From assembly GCF_000717595.1 (NCBI RefSeq), contig NZ_JNZO01000024.1, positions 109,092 to 173,091 on the forward strand: a DNA stretch of 64,000 nt. The letters run 5' to 3'. Origin of the DNA: Streptomyces flavochromogenes (GTDB taxonomy: Bacteria; Actinomycetota; Actinomycetes; Streptomycetales; Streptomycetaceae). Below the pieces are notes generated by a model. The model was not told where the DNA came from and did not search any database. It saw only the letters and a program-made list of their open reading frames with translations. Position 1 is the stretch's first letter. Every line of letters begins with the position of its first letter. This document shows positions 8,488 through 16,692 of the stretch, one piece after another. The position numbers and the translations under genes were made by a program.

Positions 8488-8679
8488 ATGAGCATGGCGG
8501 TGATCGGCCTGGTGGCCGGTATGGCTCTCGGCTTCGCCGGATACTTCGGCGGCTTCGGAGCGTTTGTGCTGGTCGCGGCCTTGGGTGCGATCGGCTTCGT
8601 GGCAGGCCGTTTCCTCGACGGCGACCTCGAACCCGGGGACCTGTTCCGGGGCCGCGACCGCGGCGACCGGCGGAGGTGA
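8488..8679 (+). CDS. Small membrane protein of the Asp23 operon (DUF2273-like)
   Basis: This 63-aa protein is almost entirely one Gly/Ala-rich hydrophobic hairpin (residues 3-41: two short membrane segments separated by YFGGFGAF) with an acidic/basic tail ending in GDRRR. Small DUF2273-type membrane proteins commonly sit between Asp23 genes. ATG 8488 follows an AAAGGGG/AGGA region. A membrane-organising role beside Asp23 is inferred from context only. Confidence 0.82.
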   Translation: MSMAVIGLVAGMALGFAGYFGGFGAFVLVAALGAIGFVAGRFLDGDLEPGDLFRGRDRGDRRR

Positions 8680-8683
8680 CGGG

Positions 8684-9043
8684 GTGGCATCCCGTCCGGC
8701 CGCCCGGGGCTCGGCGCGCGACCGAGGGGCGACCAGGATCGCCGACCGGGTCGTCGCGAAGATCGCCGCGCAGGCGGCGAGGGAAGCGGCGGGCCCCGAT
8801 CCGAAGGGCGGATCGAGGCCGCACGCCCAGGTCGTCGTCCACCGGGACATCGCCCGGGTCGCGGTGAGCCTCGACCTCGACTATCCCTCGGACATCGCAC
8901 GCCGGTGCGGGGCCGTACGCGGCCGGGTCCGCACACGCGTGGAGGAGCTGGCGGGCATGGAGGTCCACGAGGTCACGGTGCATGTCGAACACCTCCACTC
9001 CGCACTCACCCGGCAGGGAGCATCGAGGGGCCGCCTGACATGA
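8684..9043 (+). CDS. Second Asp23/Gls24-like protein, 119 aa
   Basis: A short version of the Asp23 module: ATRIADRVVAKIAAQAARE, then AQVVVHRDIARVAVSLDLDY, and VEELAGMEVHEVTVHVEHL at the C-terminus. It parallels the first gene of the operon but lacks the long polar N-terminus. GTG 8684 is set by GGAGG 7 bases upstream, which lies over the stop of the preceding gene, so the genes are only 4 bases apart. Its end overlaps the next start (ATGA). The two paralogues may form a mixed coat. Confidence 0.87.
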   Translation: MASRPAARGSARDRGATRIADRVVAKIAAQAAREAAGPDPKGGSRPHAQVVVHRDIARVAVSLDLDYPSDIARRCGAVRGRVRTRVEELAGMEVHEVTVHVEHLHSALTRQGASRGRLT

Positions 9044-9708
9044 CGACGCCCCCCGAACCGCTCCCCGCCCACGAGCCGACCCGGACCCGCGGCGGCGACC
9101 CCGACTTTCCTTCCGGCTCCCCATCCGACGACCTCCCCCTCCTCGACGATGCCGCCCCCGCGCCCCGCGTCCGCCGCTTCTGGTCGGTCCGTCGCATCCC
9201 CGCCGCCGTGCTCGCGGCGCTCGTCCTCGGCGGAGCCGGGCTCCTGCTCTACGACGTCGCGGCCGTACGGGCCGACCGCAGAGCGATGGCCTGGCGCCGC
9301 GAGCTCGCCGACGGCCTCGCGACCCGGCCGCTCGACGACACCTGGGTCGTCGTCGGCGCGGCCGTCGCGGTCGTCCTCGGCCTCTGGCTCCTGATCCTCG
9401 CCTCGACCCCCGGCCTGCGCGCCGTCCTCCCGATGCGCCGCGAACACGCCGACGTACGGGCCGGACTCGACCGGGAGGCCGCGGCCCTGGCCCTGCGGGA
9501 CCGCGCCATGGAGGTCTCCGGCGTTCAGTCGGTGCGGGTCCGGGTGGGCCGCGCCAAGGTGGCGGTCAAGGCGGTCTCGCACTTCAGGGCGCTCGACGAG
9601 GTCCGCGCCGACGTGGAGACGGCGCTCGCCGCCGGCGTCGACGAACTGGCCCTCGCCCACCCGCTCGCGCTGACGGTAAGGGTGGCCCGGCCGCCCAGGA
9701 AGGCGTGA
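9040..9708 (+). CDS. DUF6286-type membrane protein of the Asp23 operon
   Basis: The protein has 222 residues: a polar acidic N-terminus (1-45), a first membrane segment at about 54-70 (IPAAVLAALVLGGAGLLLYD), a second at about 102-120 (TWVVVGAAVAVVLGLWLLIL), then a cytoplasmic domain of about 85 residues ending DELALAHPLALTVRVARPP. It resembles the DUF6286 proteins found in Streptomyces Asp23 clusters. The soluble domain has an Asp23-like pattern (VSGVQSVRVRVGRAKVAVKA). The start ATG overlaps the preceding stop as ATGA, indicating translational coupling. Confidence 0.85.
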   Translation: MTTPPEPLPAHEPTRTRGGDPDFPSGSPSDDLPLLDDAAPAPRVRRFWSVRRIPAAVLAALVLGGAGLLLYDVAAVRADRRAMAWRRELADGLATRPLDDTWVVVGAAVAVVLGLWLLILASTPGLRAVLPMRREHADVRAGLDREAAALALRDRAMEVSGVQSVRVRVGRAKVAVKAVSHFRALDEVRADVETALAAGVDELALAHPLALTVRVARPPRKA

Positions 9709-9734
9709 GCCATGAGTCACGAGGAGGTGCTCCG

Positions 9735-10322
9735 GTGACGGTCGTCCTCCGGCGCGTCAACCGCGTCCTGCTCGGCCTCGCCGGGCTGCTGCTCGTCCTC
9801 GGCGGCGGGGGAGTCCTCGCCGCCGCCCTCGATCTGTCCGTACCGTCCTGGTGGCCCTGGTCGGGCCCCTCGGACGTGCTGCTGTCCACCGCCGACCGGC
9901 AGCGCTGGCGCGAGGAGGGCTGGTGGTGGCCGGTGGTCATCGCGGTCCTCGGGCTCGTCGTCCTGCTCGCCCTGTGGTGGCTGCTCGTCCAGTTCCGGCG
10001 GGCCCGGCTCGCCGAGGTCGTCGTCGACACCGGCGACGGCGAGGTGGCCGTACTGCGCGGCCGGGCCCTGGAGGGCGTCCTGGCGGCGGACGCCACGGCC
10101 CAGGAAGGCGTGGCCAAGGCCCGGGTCGCCCTCACGGGCCGGCGGGCCACCCCCCGCACCCGCGTCGCGCTCCACCTGGAGCCGTACGCTTCCCCGGGGG
10201 CCGCCCTGAACACCCTCAGCACCCAGGCCCTGGCCCACGCGCGGACGTCCACGGGCCTGCCCGCCCTGCCCACCGAGGCGCGCCTGCGGGCCGTCAAGCA
10301 CCGGGCCCGAAGGGTCGCCTGA
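9735..10322 (+). CDS. amaP: Alkaline shock response membrane anchor AmaP-like protein
   Basis: The 195-aa protein has two N-terminal membrane segments (about residues 8-28, RVLLGLAGLLLVLGGGGVLAA, and 59-82, WWPVVIAVLGLVVLLALWWLL), then a cytoplasmic alpha/beta domain. AmaP of Gram-positives anchors Asp23 to the membrane through this layout. GTG 9735 is chosen because GAGGAGG lies 7 bases upstream. It is the last gene of the operon and ends 3 bases before the convergent SDR gene, with no room for a terminator between them. Confidence 0.85.
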   Translation: MTVVLRRVNRVLLGLAGLLLVLGGGGVLAAALDLSVPSWWPWSGPSDVLLSTADRQRWREEGWWWPVVIAVLGLVVLLALWWLLVQFRRARLAEVVVDTGDGEVAVLRGRALEGVLAADATAQEGVAKARVALTGRRATPRTRVALHLEPYASPGAALNTLSTQALAHARTSTGLPALPTEARLRAVKHRARRVA

Positions 10323-10325
10323 GGA

Positions 10326-11081
10326 TCAGAACTCGGCGCGCGCCCCGCCGTCCACCGGGAGCATCAGACCCGTGAGGTACGAGGCGGCCGGCGACAGCAG
10401 GAACGCCGCCGTCCGCCCGAACTCCTCCGGGGTGCCGTAGCGGCGCAGCGGGATGGTGGCCTCGTTGGCCGTGCGGGCAGCGTCCGCGTCGCCGGAGAGG
10501 GAGTCCAGGAACCGCACCCGGTCCGTGTCGATCCGGCTGGGCAGCAGCCCGATGACGCGCACCCCGCGCGGGCCCAGGTCGTTGGCGAGGGACTTCGCGA
10601 AGCCCGCGAGGCCGGGGCGCAGGCCGTTGGAGATGGTCAGGCCGGGGATCGGCTCGTGGACCGAGCCGGACAGGACGAAGCCGATGACGCCGCCCTCGCC
10701 GAGCGTCTCGGCGGCCGCGCGGGCCAGTCGTACGGCCCCGAGGAAGACGGTGTCGAAGGCGGCGGCCCACTCCTCGTCGGTGTTGTCGGCCGCGAAGCCG
10801 GGCGCCGGCCCGCCGACGCTGATGAGGATGCCGTCGAAGCCGCCGAACCGCGCCCTGGCCTCGGCGATGAGCCGCGCCGGGGTCTCCGGGTCGGTGTTGT
10901 CGGCGGCGATGCCCGCCGCGCCCGGCCCCAGTTCGGCCACGGCCTCGGCGACGGTCTTCTCCTCGCGGCCGGTGACGAGCACCTTGGCCCCCTCGGCGAG
11001 CAGCGCCTCGGCGGAGGCCCGCCCGAGCCCCCGCGTGGCCCCGGTCACCACGTACACACGGTCCTTCATCCCAAGATCCAT
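10326..11081 (-). CDS. SDR family protein lacking the usual Tyr-x3-Lys
   Basis: This 251-aa Rossmann protein has the nucleotide motif TGATRGLG (13-20) and a C-terminal YLTGLMLPVDGGARAEF end typical of FabG-like SDRs. Ser138/Ser140 are present, but the segment where Tyr and Lys should stand reads LTISNGLRPGLAGFAK (148-163), with no Tyr and Arg near the Lys position. A FabG-like subfamily sharing LSN..R at this place is known, so this may be a subfamily trait, but classic SDR chemistry is doubtful. ATG 11081 fits the family start (MDLG). It lies 4 bases after the GH15 stop, so the two are probably co-transcribed. Confidence 0.87.
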   Translation of the reverse strand: MDLGMKDRVYVVTGATRGLGRASAEALLAEGAKVLVTGREEKTVAEAVAELGPGAAGIAADNTDPETPARLIAEARARFGGFDGILISVGGPAPGFAADNTDEEWAAAFDTVFLGAVRLARAAAETLGEGGVIGFVLSGSVHEPIPGLTISNGLRPGLAGFAKSLANDLGPRGVRVIGLLPSRIDTDRVRFLDSLSGDADAARTANEATIPLRRYGTPEEFGRTAAFLLSPAASYLTGLMLPVDGGARAEF

Positions 11082-11085
11082 GGAC

Positions 11086-12876
11086 CTATCCTGCCGGGTC
11101 CTGATCCTCGGCTGCCAGTGCGAGGGCGGTGCCCACCAGGCCGATGTGACTGAAGGCCTGGGGGAAGTTGCCCAGCTGGCGGTCGGTCACCGGGTCGTAC
11201 TCCTCGGCCAGGAGGCCCACGTCGTTGCACAGGGCCACCAGCCGTTCGAAGAGCGCGCGGGCCTCCTCGGGCCGGCCGCACAGCCGGAGCGCGTCCGCGA
11301 GCCAGAAGGAGCAGACCAGGAAGGTGCCCTCCTGCCCCGGGAGGCCGTCCACCGTCCCCGAGTCGGTGCTGTAGCGGCGCAGATAGCCGCCGTGCATCAG
11401 TTCCGCCTGTACCGCGTCCACCGTGCCCACCACCCGGGGGTCGTCCGGCGGCAGGAACCCGACCTGGGGGATGAGCAGGGTCGCGGCGTCCAGCTCCTGG
11501 GAGCCGTACGACTGGGTGAAGGTGTTCCGGACCGGGTCGTAGGACCGGGCGCACACCTGGGCGTGGATCTCGTCCCGCATCGTCCGCCACCGTGCGGCGT
11601 CCCCCGGCAGCGAGGGGTCCTCCTCCAGAGTGCGCACCGCCCGGTCGGCGGCCACCCAGGCCATCACCTTCGAGTGGGTGAAGTGCCGGCGCGGCCCGCG
11701 CACCTCCCACAGCCCCTCGTCGGGCTCGCGCCAGGTCGACTCCAGGAAGCCGAGCAGGCTCAGCTGGAGGTTCCAGGCGTGGCGTTCCGCCGGAATCCCG
11801 GCCTCGCGCGCGCGGTGGAGGGAGTCCATGACCTCGCCGTACACATCGAGCTGGAACTGGTCCACGGCCGCGTTCCCGGTCCGTACCGGCGCCGAGTCGG
11901 CGTAGCCGCGCAGCCACGGCAGGGTGGTCTCGGGGAGCCGCCGTTCGCCTGCGGGCCCGTACATGATCTGCAGGTCGGCCGGATCGCCGGCGACCGAGCG
12001 GAGCAGCCAGTCCCGCCAGGCGCGTGCCTCGTCGACGTATCCGGCGGCGAGCAGCGCGCCGAGGGTGAGGGAGGAGTCGCGCAGCCAGCAGGCGCGGTAG
12101 TCCCAGTTCCGTACGCCGCCGACCTCCTCCGGCAGGGAGGTGGTGGGCGCGGCCATGATCCCGCCGGTCGGGGCGTACGTGAGGGCCTTGAGGGTGATGA
12201 GGGAGCGCAGCACGGTCTGCCGGTACGGGCCCCGGTAGGTGCAGCGGCCCGACCACTCCCGCCAGTCCGCGAGGGACTGCTCCAGCGCCTCGTAGGGATC
12301 GACGAGGTCGGGACGCGGCTCGTGCGAGGGGTGCCAGGTCAGCACGAACGCGACCTTCTCGCCCGCGGTGACGGTGAAGGAGGAGCAGGTGGAGAACTGC
12401 TGGCCCCAGGTCTTCACGGGCGGCTCGCTGCGCAGCCAGACCGCGTCCGGCCCGGCGATCGCGACCCGGTGGCCGTCGGCGCGGCGCATCCAGGGCACGA
12501 TCGAGCCGTAGTCGAAGCGGAGCCGCAGGACGGCGCTCATCTCGCCGGTGCCGCTGACGCCCTCGACGATCCGCATCAGATCGGGGGCCCTGTCCCGCTG
12601 GGGCATGAAGTCGACGACCTTGACCGTGCCCGTGCGGGTCTCCCAGTAGGTCTCCAGGACGAGGGAGTCCTCGGCGTACCGGCGGGAGGCACAGGTCGTT
12701 GCGCCCTTGGGGGCGATCCGCCAGTGGCCGTTGTTCTCGTCGCCGAGGATCGCGGCGAAGCAGGCGGCGGAGTCGAAGCGGGGCAGACACAGCCAGTCGA
12801 CCGATCCGTCGCGGCCGACGAGCGCGGCGGTCTGGAGATCGCCGATGAGGGCGTAGTCGTCGATACGTTGCGTCAC
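11086..12876 (-). CDS. Glycoside hydrolase family 15 protein
   Basis: The 596-aa protein matches the bacterial GH15 glucoamylase/trehalase type: an N-terminal beta domain starting IDDYALIGDLQTAALVGRDG with GSVDWLCLPRFDS, then an (alpha/alpha)6 barrel with NWDYRACWLRDSSLTLGALL and, near the end, GLLAEEYDP, which carries the expected general base. No signal peptide is present, so the enzyme should act in the cytoplasm on trehalose, maltodextrin or glycogen-derived sugars. Actinobacterial members are often trehalases, but this cannot be fixed from sequence alone. GTG 12876 starts the protein. The SDR gene follows after 4 bases. Confidence 0.92.
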   Translation of the reverse strand: MTQRIDDYALIGDLQTAALVGRDGSVDWLCLPRFDSAACFAAILGDENNGHWRIAPKGATTCASRRYAEDSLVLETYWETRTGTVKVVDFMPQRDRAPDLMRIVEGVSGTGEMSAVLRLRFDYGSIVPWMRRADGHRVAIAGPDAVWLRSEPPVKTWGQQFSTCSSFTVTAGEKVAFVLTWHPSHEPRPDLVDPYEALEQSLADWREWSGRCTYRGPYRQTVLRSLITLKALTYAPTGGIMAAPTTSLPEEVGGVRNWDYRACWLRDSSLTLGALLAAGYVDEARAWRDWLLRSVAGDPADLQIMYGPAGERRLPETTLPWLRGYADSAPVRTGNAAVDQFQLDVYGEVMDSLHRAREAGIPAERHAWNLQLSLLGFLESTWREPDEGLWEVRGPRRHFTHSKVMAWVAADRAVRTLEEDPSLPGDAARWRTMRDEIHAQVCARSYDPVRNTFTQSYGSQELDAATLLIPQVGFLPPDDPRVVGTVDAVQAELMHGGYLRRYSTDSGTVDGLPGQEGTFLVCSFWLADALRLCGRPEEARALFERLVALCNDVGLLAEEYDPVTDRQLGNFPQAFSHIGLVGTALALAAEDQDPAG

Positions 12877-12910
12877 GCTTTGGGCTGTTCCCGGAAGCGG
12901 CGGTGGTCAA

Positions 12911-13741
12911 TCAGAGGGACGGAGTGGCCTGGATCGCCTCAGGGTCCGTCTCCGGGGTTCCGGGGGTGTCGTTTCCCTTGGTGCCGGAGGAGGCGGCGGT
13001 CTGCCGGTCGTGCTTCTCGCGGCGGACCAGGATCACCCAGCCGACGGGTACGCCGGCCGCGAAGAGCCACCACTGCACGGCGTACGCCATGTGGGCGCCG
13101 ATCGATGCGTGGTCGGGCTCGGGGATCAGCTCGGGGGTGTCCCCGGCCGGCTCGGGCCCGGTCTGCTCCAGGTAGCCGCCGAGCACCTCGCGGCCGATGA
13201 GCGCCGCCTGCTGCGTGCTGTTGATGAGCATGACCTGGCGGTCCGGCAGGCCCTTCAGGTCCTTGATGCCGCTGGCGCCGGTCGTCTCGTCGGCCTTGAG
13301 CCGGCCGCTGATGGTGACCTCGCCCTTGGGGGCGGGCGGCACCGGGGGGTAGGAGTGCTGGTCGGCGGCGGCCGGGATCCAGCCGCGGTTGACCAGGACG
13401 ATGCGGCCGTCCCGGAGGACCAGCGGGCTCAGGATGTGCACGCCGACGCGCTCGTCGGCGGACGTGCGGCGGCGGACGACCACCTCGTGGGCGGTGTCGA
13501 AGGTGCCGGTGGCGGTGACGGGCCGCCAGTAGTCGGAGCGCGGGACCGTGTGGCCGGGGGAGGTGAGCTCTTCGACCGGGAGCGGCTTCGCCGCGATGCT
13601 GTCCGCGATCAGGGCGTTCTGGGCGACCCGGCGCTCGTGCCGGTGGAACTGCCAGAAGCCCAGCTCGATCATCGTCGGGACGAGGACGAGGGCGATGAGG
13701 GTGAGGATCACCCACTGCCGGGACAACAAGAAGCGGTACAC
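12911..13741 (-). CDS. SURF1 family membrane protein
   Basis: The 276-aa protein has the SURF1 topology: one membrane segment near the N-terminus (about residues 10-30, followed by the conserved GFWQFHRHERR), a long extracytoplasmic domain with the family motif VLVNRGWIPA, and a second membrane segment at about 225-245 (YAVQWWLFAAGVPVGWVILV). SURF1 proteins assist assembly of cytochrome c oxidase, including heme a insertion. GTG 13741 gives the usual VYRFLL beginning. The charged C-terminal tail of about 30 residues is low complexity. Confidence 0.93.
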   Translation of the reverse strand: MYRFLLSRQWVILTLIALVLVPTMIELGFWQFHRHERRVAQNALIADSIAAKPLPVEELTSPGHTVPRSDYWRPVTATGTFDTAHEVVVRRRTSADERVGVHILSPLVLRDGRIVLVNRGWIPAAADQHSYPPVPPAPKGEVTISGRLKADETTGASGIKDLKGLPDRQVMLINSTQQAALIGREVLGGYLEQTGPEPAGDTPELIPEPDHASIGAHMAYAVQWWLFAAGVPVGWVILVRREKHDRQTAASSGTKGNDTPGTPETDPEAIQATPSL

Positions 13742-13849
13742 CCCATGACCGTACAACTCGGTCCATGGGGTGCACGCACGGGGGGCGGCTCGCGGGAGAC
13801 GAGCCCAGGATCGTTTCCTCCGACCCTGTCGTGAGCGGCCCCGATTCCC

Positions 13850-14083
13850 TCAGACCCTGTCGACGATGCCCACCTTTCCCTCCGCGCGGGCGCAGTGGCC
13901 GCCGCAGTACCAGCTGCCGTCGACCTCGACGCCCTGCCCGATGATCTGCACCCGGCAGTGCTCGCAGATGGGCGCCATGCGGTGGATGGCGCAGGCGAAG
14001 CAGTCGAAGACATGGATCGCGCCTTGCGCATGTACCTCGAAGGACATGCCGTAATCGTTTCCGCAGACCTCACAACGTGCCAT
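13850..14083 (-). CDS. Cys/His-rich small metal-binding protein, 77 aa
   Basis: This small protein carries CEVCGNDY at the N-terminus, then CFACAIH, CEHC and a final WYCGGHCARAEGK. These are four CxxC-type elements plus His residues, which would bind two or more zinc ions in zinc-ribbon or LIM-like fashion. Streptomyces homologues are sometimes labelled prokaryotic metallothionein. The segment between is FEVHAQGAIHVFDCFACAI. ATG 14083 is the only sensible start. It precedes the SURF1 gene on the same strand by 108 bases. Function, whether metal storage or protein/DNA contact, is unknown. Confidence 0.85.
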   Translation of the reverse strand: MARCEVCGNDYGMSFEVHAQGAIHVFDCFACAIHRMAPICEHCRVQIIGQGVEVDGSWYCGGHCARAEGKVGIVDRV

Positions 14084-14146
14084 GCGCCACAGGGTGGGGC
14101 TCCCGGCGGGCGTGCGCAGCTCGGCACGCCCGCAGGGCCGGGGGTG

Positions 14147-15133
14147 TCACCCGTCTGCCGGGGCCACGTCCCGCAACAACTGGGTGTACGCCGCCTCGTC
14201 GACGATCGGCGTGCCGAACGACTTGGCCTTGACGGTCTTGGAGGTGGCGGAGTCCGGGTCGTTGGTGACGAGGAGGCTGGTCAGCCGGGAGACGCTCCCC
14301 GCCACATGGAGCCCGGCCTCGACCGTACGGTCCTCGAGGAGCTCGCGGTCGACGGAGGTGTCCCCGGAGAACGCCACCCGCATGCCCTGCTTGAGCGGTT
14401 TGTCCGTCTCGTAACGGCCCGGGTTGGGGTACGGGCACGGCGGCCGCTTCCGCGAGGGACGCCAGCTGCCCGCCCGGTACGAGGAGGCGTACCCGGCCTG
14501 ATGGCCGATCCGCGGCTGCGCGGGCGACGCGGCCCACTCGGTCAGCGGCCGGCATTCGAGCAGCGGCAGCCGTACGTTGCGCTCGGCCGCCGCGTGCAGG
14601 CTCGGCCGGAACGCCTCGGCGAGCACGCGCGCGTCGTCCAGCGCGTTGTGCGCGCGCTGCTGGACCACACCGAAGTGCGCGGCGAGCGACTCCAGCTTGT
14701 GGTTCGGCAGCGGCAGCGACAGCTCCTTGGCGAGCGCGATCGTGCACAGCCGCTGCCGCACCGGGGCGGCCGACTCCGCGCGCGCGTACTCCCGGGCGAT
14801 CATCTGCCAGTCGAACATCGCGTTGTGCGCGACGAGCACCCGCCCGTCCAGCCGGGCCGCGAACTCCGCCGCGATCTCCGGGAAGAGCGGAGCGCCCTCC
14901 AGGACGTCGGTGGTGAGCCCGTGGATCCAGACGGGTCCCGGATCACGCTCGGGGTTGACGAGCGTGTACCAGTGATCCTCGACGTTCCCCTGGGCGTCCA
15001 GCCGGTAGACGGCAGCCGACACTATCCGGTCGTCGCGGGCGAGTCCGGTGGTCTCCACGTCGACGACCGCGTACCCCTGTGGGTAGGCGGCCGGCCACGT
15101 CGCTGCTGTCGTACGGTCGTCAAGCACGGTCAC
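14147..15133 (-). CDS. DEDD 3'-5' exonuclease with C-terminal BRCT domain
   Basis: The 328-aa protein begins with an exonuclease domain like that of DNA polymerase III epsilon: ExoI motif VVDVETTGL, ExoII VAHNAMFDWQMI and ExoIII RAHNALDDARVLAEA. A middle linker (about 195-245) is basic and Pro-rich. The C-terminal 80 residues (GMRVAFSGDTSVDRELLE through SFGTPIVDEAAYTQLL) form a BRCT domain. It likely trims or proofreads DNA ends in repair. GTG 15133 is supported by a 4-base GTGA overlap with the upstream TetR gene; homologues start at the same place. There is no separate ribosome site, so translation is coupled. Confidence 0.92.
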   Translation of the reverse strand: MTVLDDRTTAATWPAAYPQGYAVVDVETTGLARDDRIVSAAVYRLDAQGNVEDHWYTLVNPERDPGPVWIHGLTTDVLEGAPLFPEIAAEFAARLDGRVLVAHNAMFDWQMIAREYARAESAAPVRQRLCTIALAKELSLPLPNHKLESLAAHFGVVQQRAHNALDDARVLAEAFRPSLHAAAERNVRLPLLECRPLTEWAASPAQPRIGHQAGYASSYRAGSWRPSRKRPPCPYPNPGRYETDKPLKQGMRVAFSGDTSVDRELLEDRTVEAGLHVAGSVSRLTSLLVTNDPDSATSKTVKAKSFGTPIVDEAAYTQLLRDVAPADG

Positions 15134-15798
15134 TGAGAATACGGCCCGCGACCGACACCTCCGTCCCCGGTGTCCCCGGGAGCCCCCGCGAGGAGCCCGT
15201 CCACCAGGGCCCGCACCGAGTCGACGAACAGGCGCTCGGTGTCGATCGGTGCGGCGAGCGCGCGGGCGAGGGGGTCGTCGGACTCGGCGTCCTCGCCGCT
15301 CCACAGCTCCTCCTCGGCGGGCGACTGCGCCGGGGCGCGCTCCCGGTTGCGCTCCACCAGGACGTAGCCGACGACCTGGAACTGCACCGCGCGGACGGCC
15401 CGCGCCGCGCGCGCCCCGCGCAGTCCCGCGGCGTGCGCCTCGTGGACCAGGGCGCGCTGGGCCGGCAGGAACATGCGTTCCGTCAGGCCCCGTTCGTGGA
15501 CCATCGCGACCAGGTGGGGGCGCTCGCGCAGGGCGCGGCGCAGTGCGCGGGCCACCGAGACCAGGCGCTCGGCGGGGGTCGCGCCGCGCGGGCGGATCGT
15601 GTCGAGATCGGCGACCGTCCGCTCGACCAGCGCGTCGAGCAGGGACTCGCGGTTGCCGACGTGCCAGTAGATCGAGGTGACCGCGGTGCCGAGCTCCGCC
15701 GCGAGCTTGCGCATGGTGAGGGCGTCCGGGCCGTGCTGTCGCACCAGGGCGGCGGCGGCTTCCAGGACTTCCTCGCGGGTGAGTGCGGCGCGCGCCAT
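15130..15798 (-). CDS. TetR family transcriptional regulator
   Basis: The 222-aa protein has an N-terminal TetR DNA-binding domain: TREEVLEAAAALVRQHGPDAL then MRKLAAELGTAVTSIYWHV, followed by a helical ligand-binding domain with the pattern of the TetR_C class (HLVAMVHERGLTERM). ATG 15798 has GGGGGA upstream. The gene faces the acetoacetate decarboxylase-type cassette across 96 bases, so it is the natural candidate to repress that cassette, and it is coupled to the exonuclease gene by a GTGA overlap. Its ligand is unknown. No obvious inverted repeat operator was found in the gap. Confidence 0.92.
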   Translation of the reverse strand: MARAALTREEVLEAAAALVRQHGPDALTMRKLAAELGTAVTSIYWHVGNRESLLDALVERTVADLDTIRPRGATPAERLVSVARALRRALRERPHLVAMVHERGLTERMFLPAQRALVHEAHAAGLRGARAARAVRAVQFQVVGYVLVERNRERAPAQSPAEEELWSGEDAESDDPLARALAAPIDTERLFVDSVRALVDGLLAGAPGDTGDGGVGRGPYSQ

Positions 15799-15894
15799 CC
15801 GTTCCCCCAACTCTGTCGCGTGCACGGGTCTTTACCCTTCATCGCCGCCGATGTAACTCTGTTACAGACCCGACCCCCAGAAGGGTGGTACGTC

Positions 15895-16692
15895 ATGGCA
15901 CGAGTACGGTACGGGGCGCGCACGGACGCCGAGATCACGGCGGCCCGCACCAGGAGCGCGAAGCTCCCCGACATCTGGTCCACCGGAGTGGTCGCCGTCT
16001 GGGAGACCGATCCGGAAGTGGTGGCGGCCGTCCTGCCGCCCCCGCTGAAACCCACCGAGCGGCCCCTCGTGCGGGCCAACATCTCCCAGGTCGACCTGCC
16101 CGGCTATCCCCTCGGCGCCGGCTCGGTGGCGGTCGCCGCCGCCCACGGCGACCGCGAGGGCTGGTACCCGCTGGTGATGCCGATGACCCACGAGCGCGCC
16201 CTCGTCGGCGGCCGCGAGGTCTTCGGCGAACCGAAGAAGCTCGGCGAGGTCGTCGTCGAGCGCGACGGGCTCGTCGTCCGCGCCTCGCTCGGGCGGCACG
16301 GCATCGACTTCGTCGAGGTGCGCGGCGCGGTCTCCGGACCGCTGCCCCTGCCGGAGCCGGTCGAGAAGACCGACTTCTACTTCAAGTTCCTTCCGGGTGT
16401 GGAGGGTTCGGGCTTCGACGCCGAACCCGTCCTCGTCCACTGCGTCCGCAACGAGAAGGTGCGGAAGCTGGAGCGCGTCACCGGCGACGTGGTGCTGCGC
16501 GAGTCGATGTACGACCCCGTGGCCGACCTCCCCGTCCGCCGGCTCGTCGAGATCACCATCGGCGAGAAGACCACCGACCAGAAGGGCACGGTCGCCGAGC
16601 GCGTCTGTGCCCAGGCGCTCCTGCCGTACATCCACCAGCGGTACGACGACCCGCAGCAGATCCTCGACGGCCCGCCCGAGGGGAGCGTCTGA
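15895..16692 (+). CDS. Acetoacetate decarboxylase family protein
   Basis: The 265-aa protein matches the acetoacetate decarboxylase (ADC) fold: VRANISQVDLPGYP, then GREVFGEPKKLGEV, where adjacent K114 and K115 stand at the place of the paired lysines (Schiff-base Lys and its neighbour) of classical ADC, and a PVADLPVRRLVEI segment. ADC-like proteins also act as hydratase-aldolases or dehydratases. ATG 15895 is the family start. It is the first gene of a four-gene cassette whose stops and starts overlap as TGATG, indicating coupled expression with an SDR and two amidohydrolases, a set suited to breaking down a ketone or aromatic ring product. Confidence 0.9.
   Translation: MARVRYGARTDAEITAARTRSAKLPDIWSTGVVAVWETDPEVVAAVLPPPLKPTERPLVRANISQVDLPGYPLGAGSVAVAAAHGDREGWYPLVMPMTHERALVGGREVFGEPKKLGEVVVERDGLVVRASLGRHGIDFVEVRGAVSGPLPLPEPVEKTDFYFKFLPGVEGSGFDAEPVLVHCVRNEKVRKLERVTGDVVLRESMYDPVADLPVRRLVEITIGEKTTDQKGTVAERVCAQALLPYIHQRYDDPQQILDGPPEGSV

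Noticed and set aside
10453..13200. Long plus-strand frame opposite SDR, GH15 and SURF1 genes
   Set aside because: Antisense shadow; composition is low complexity and the opposite strand has well-defined protein families.
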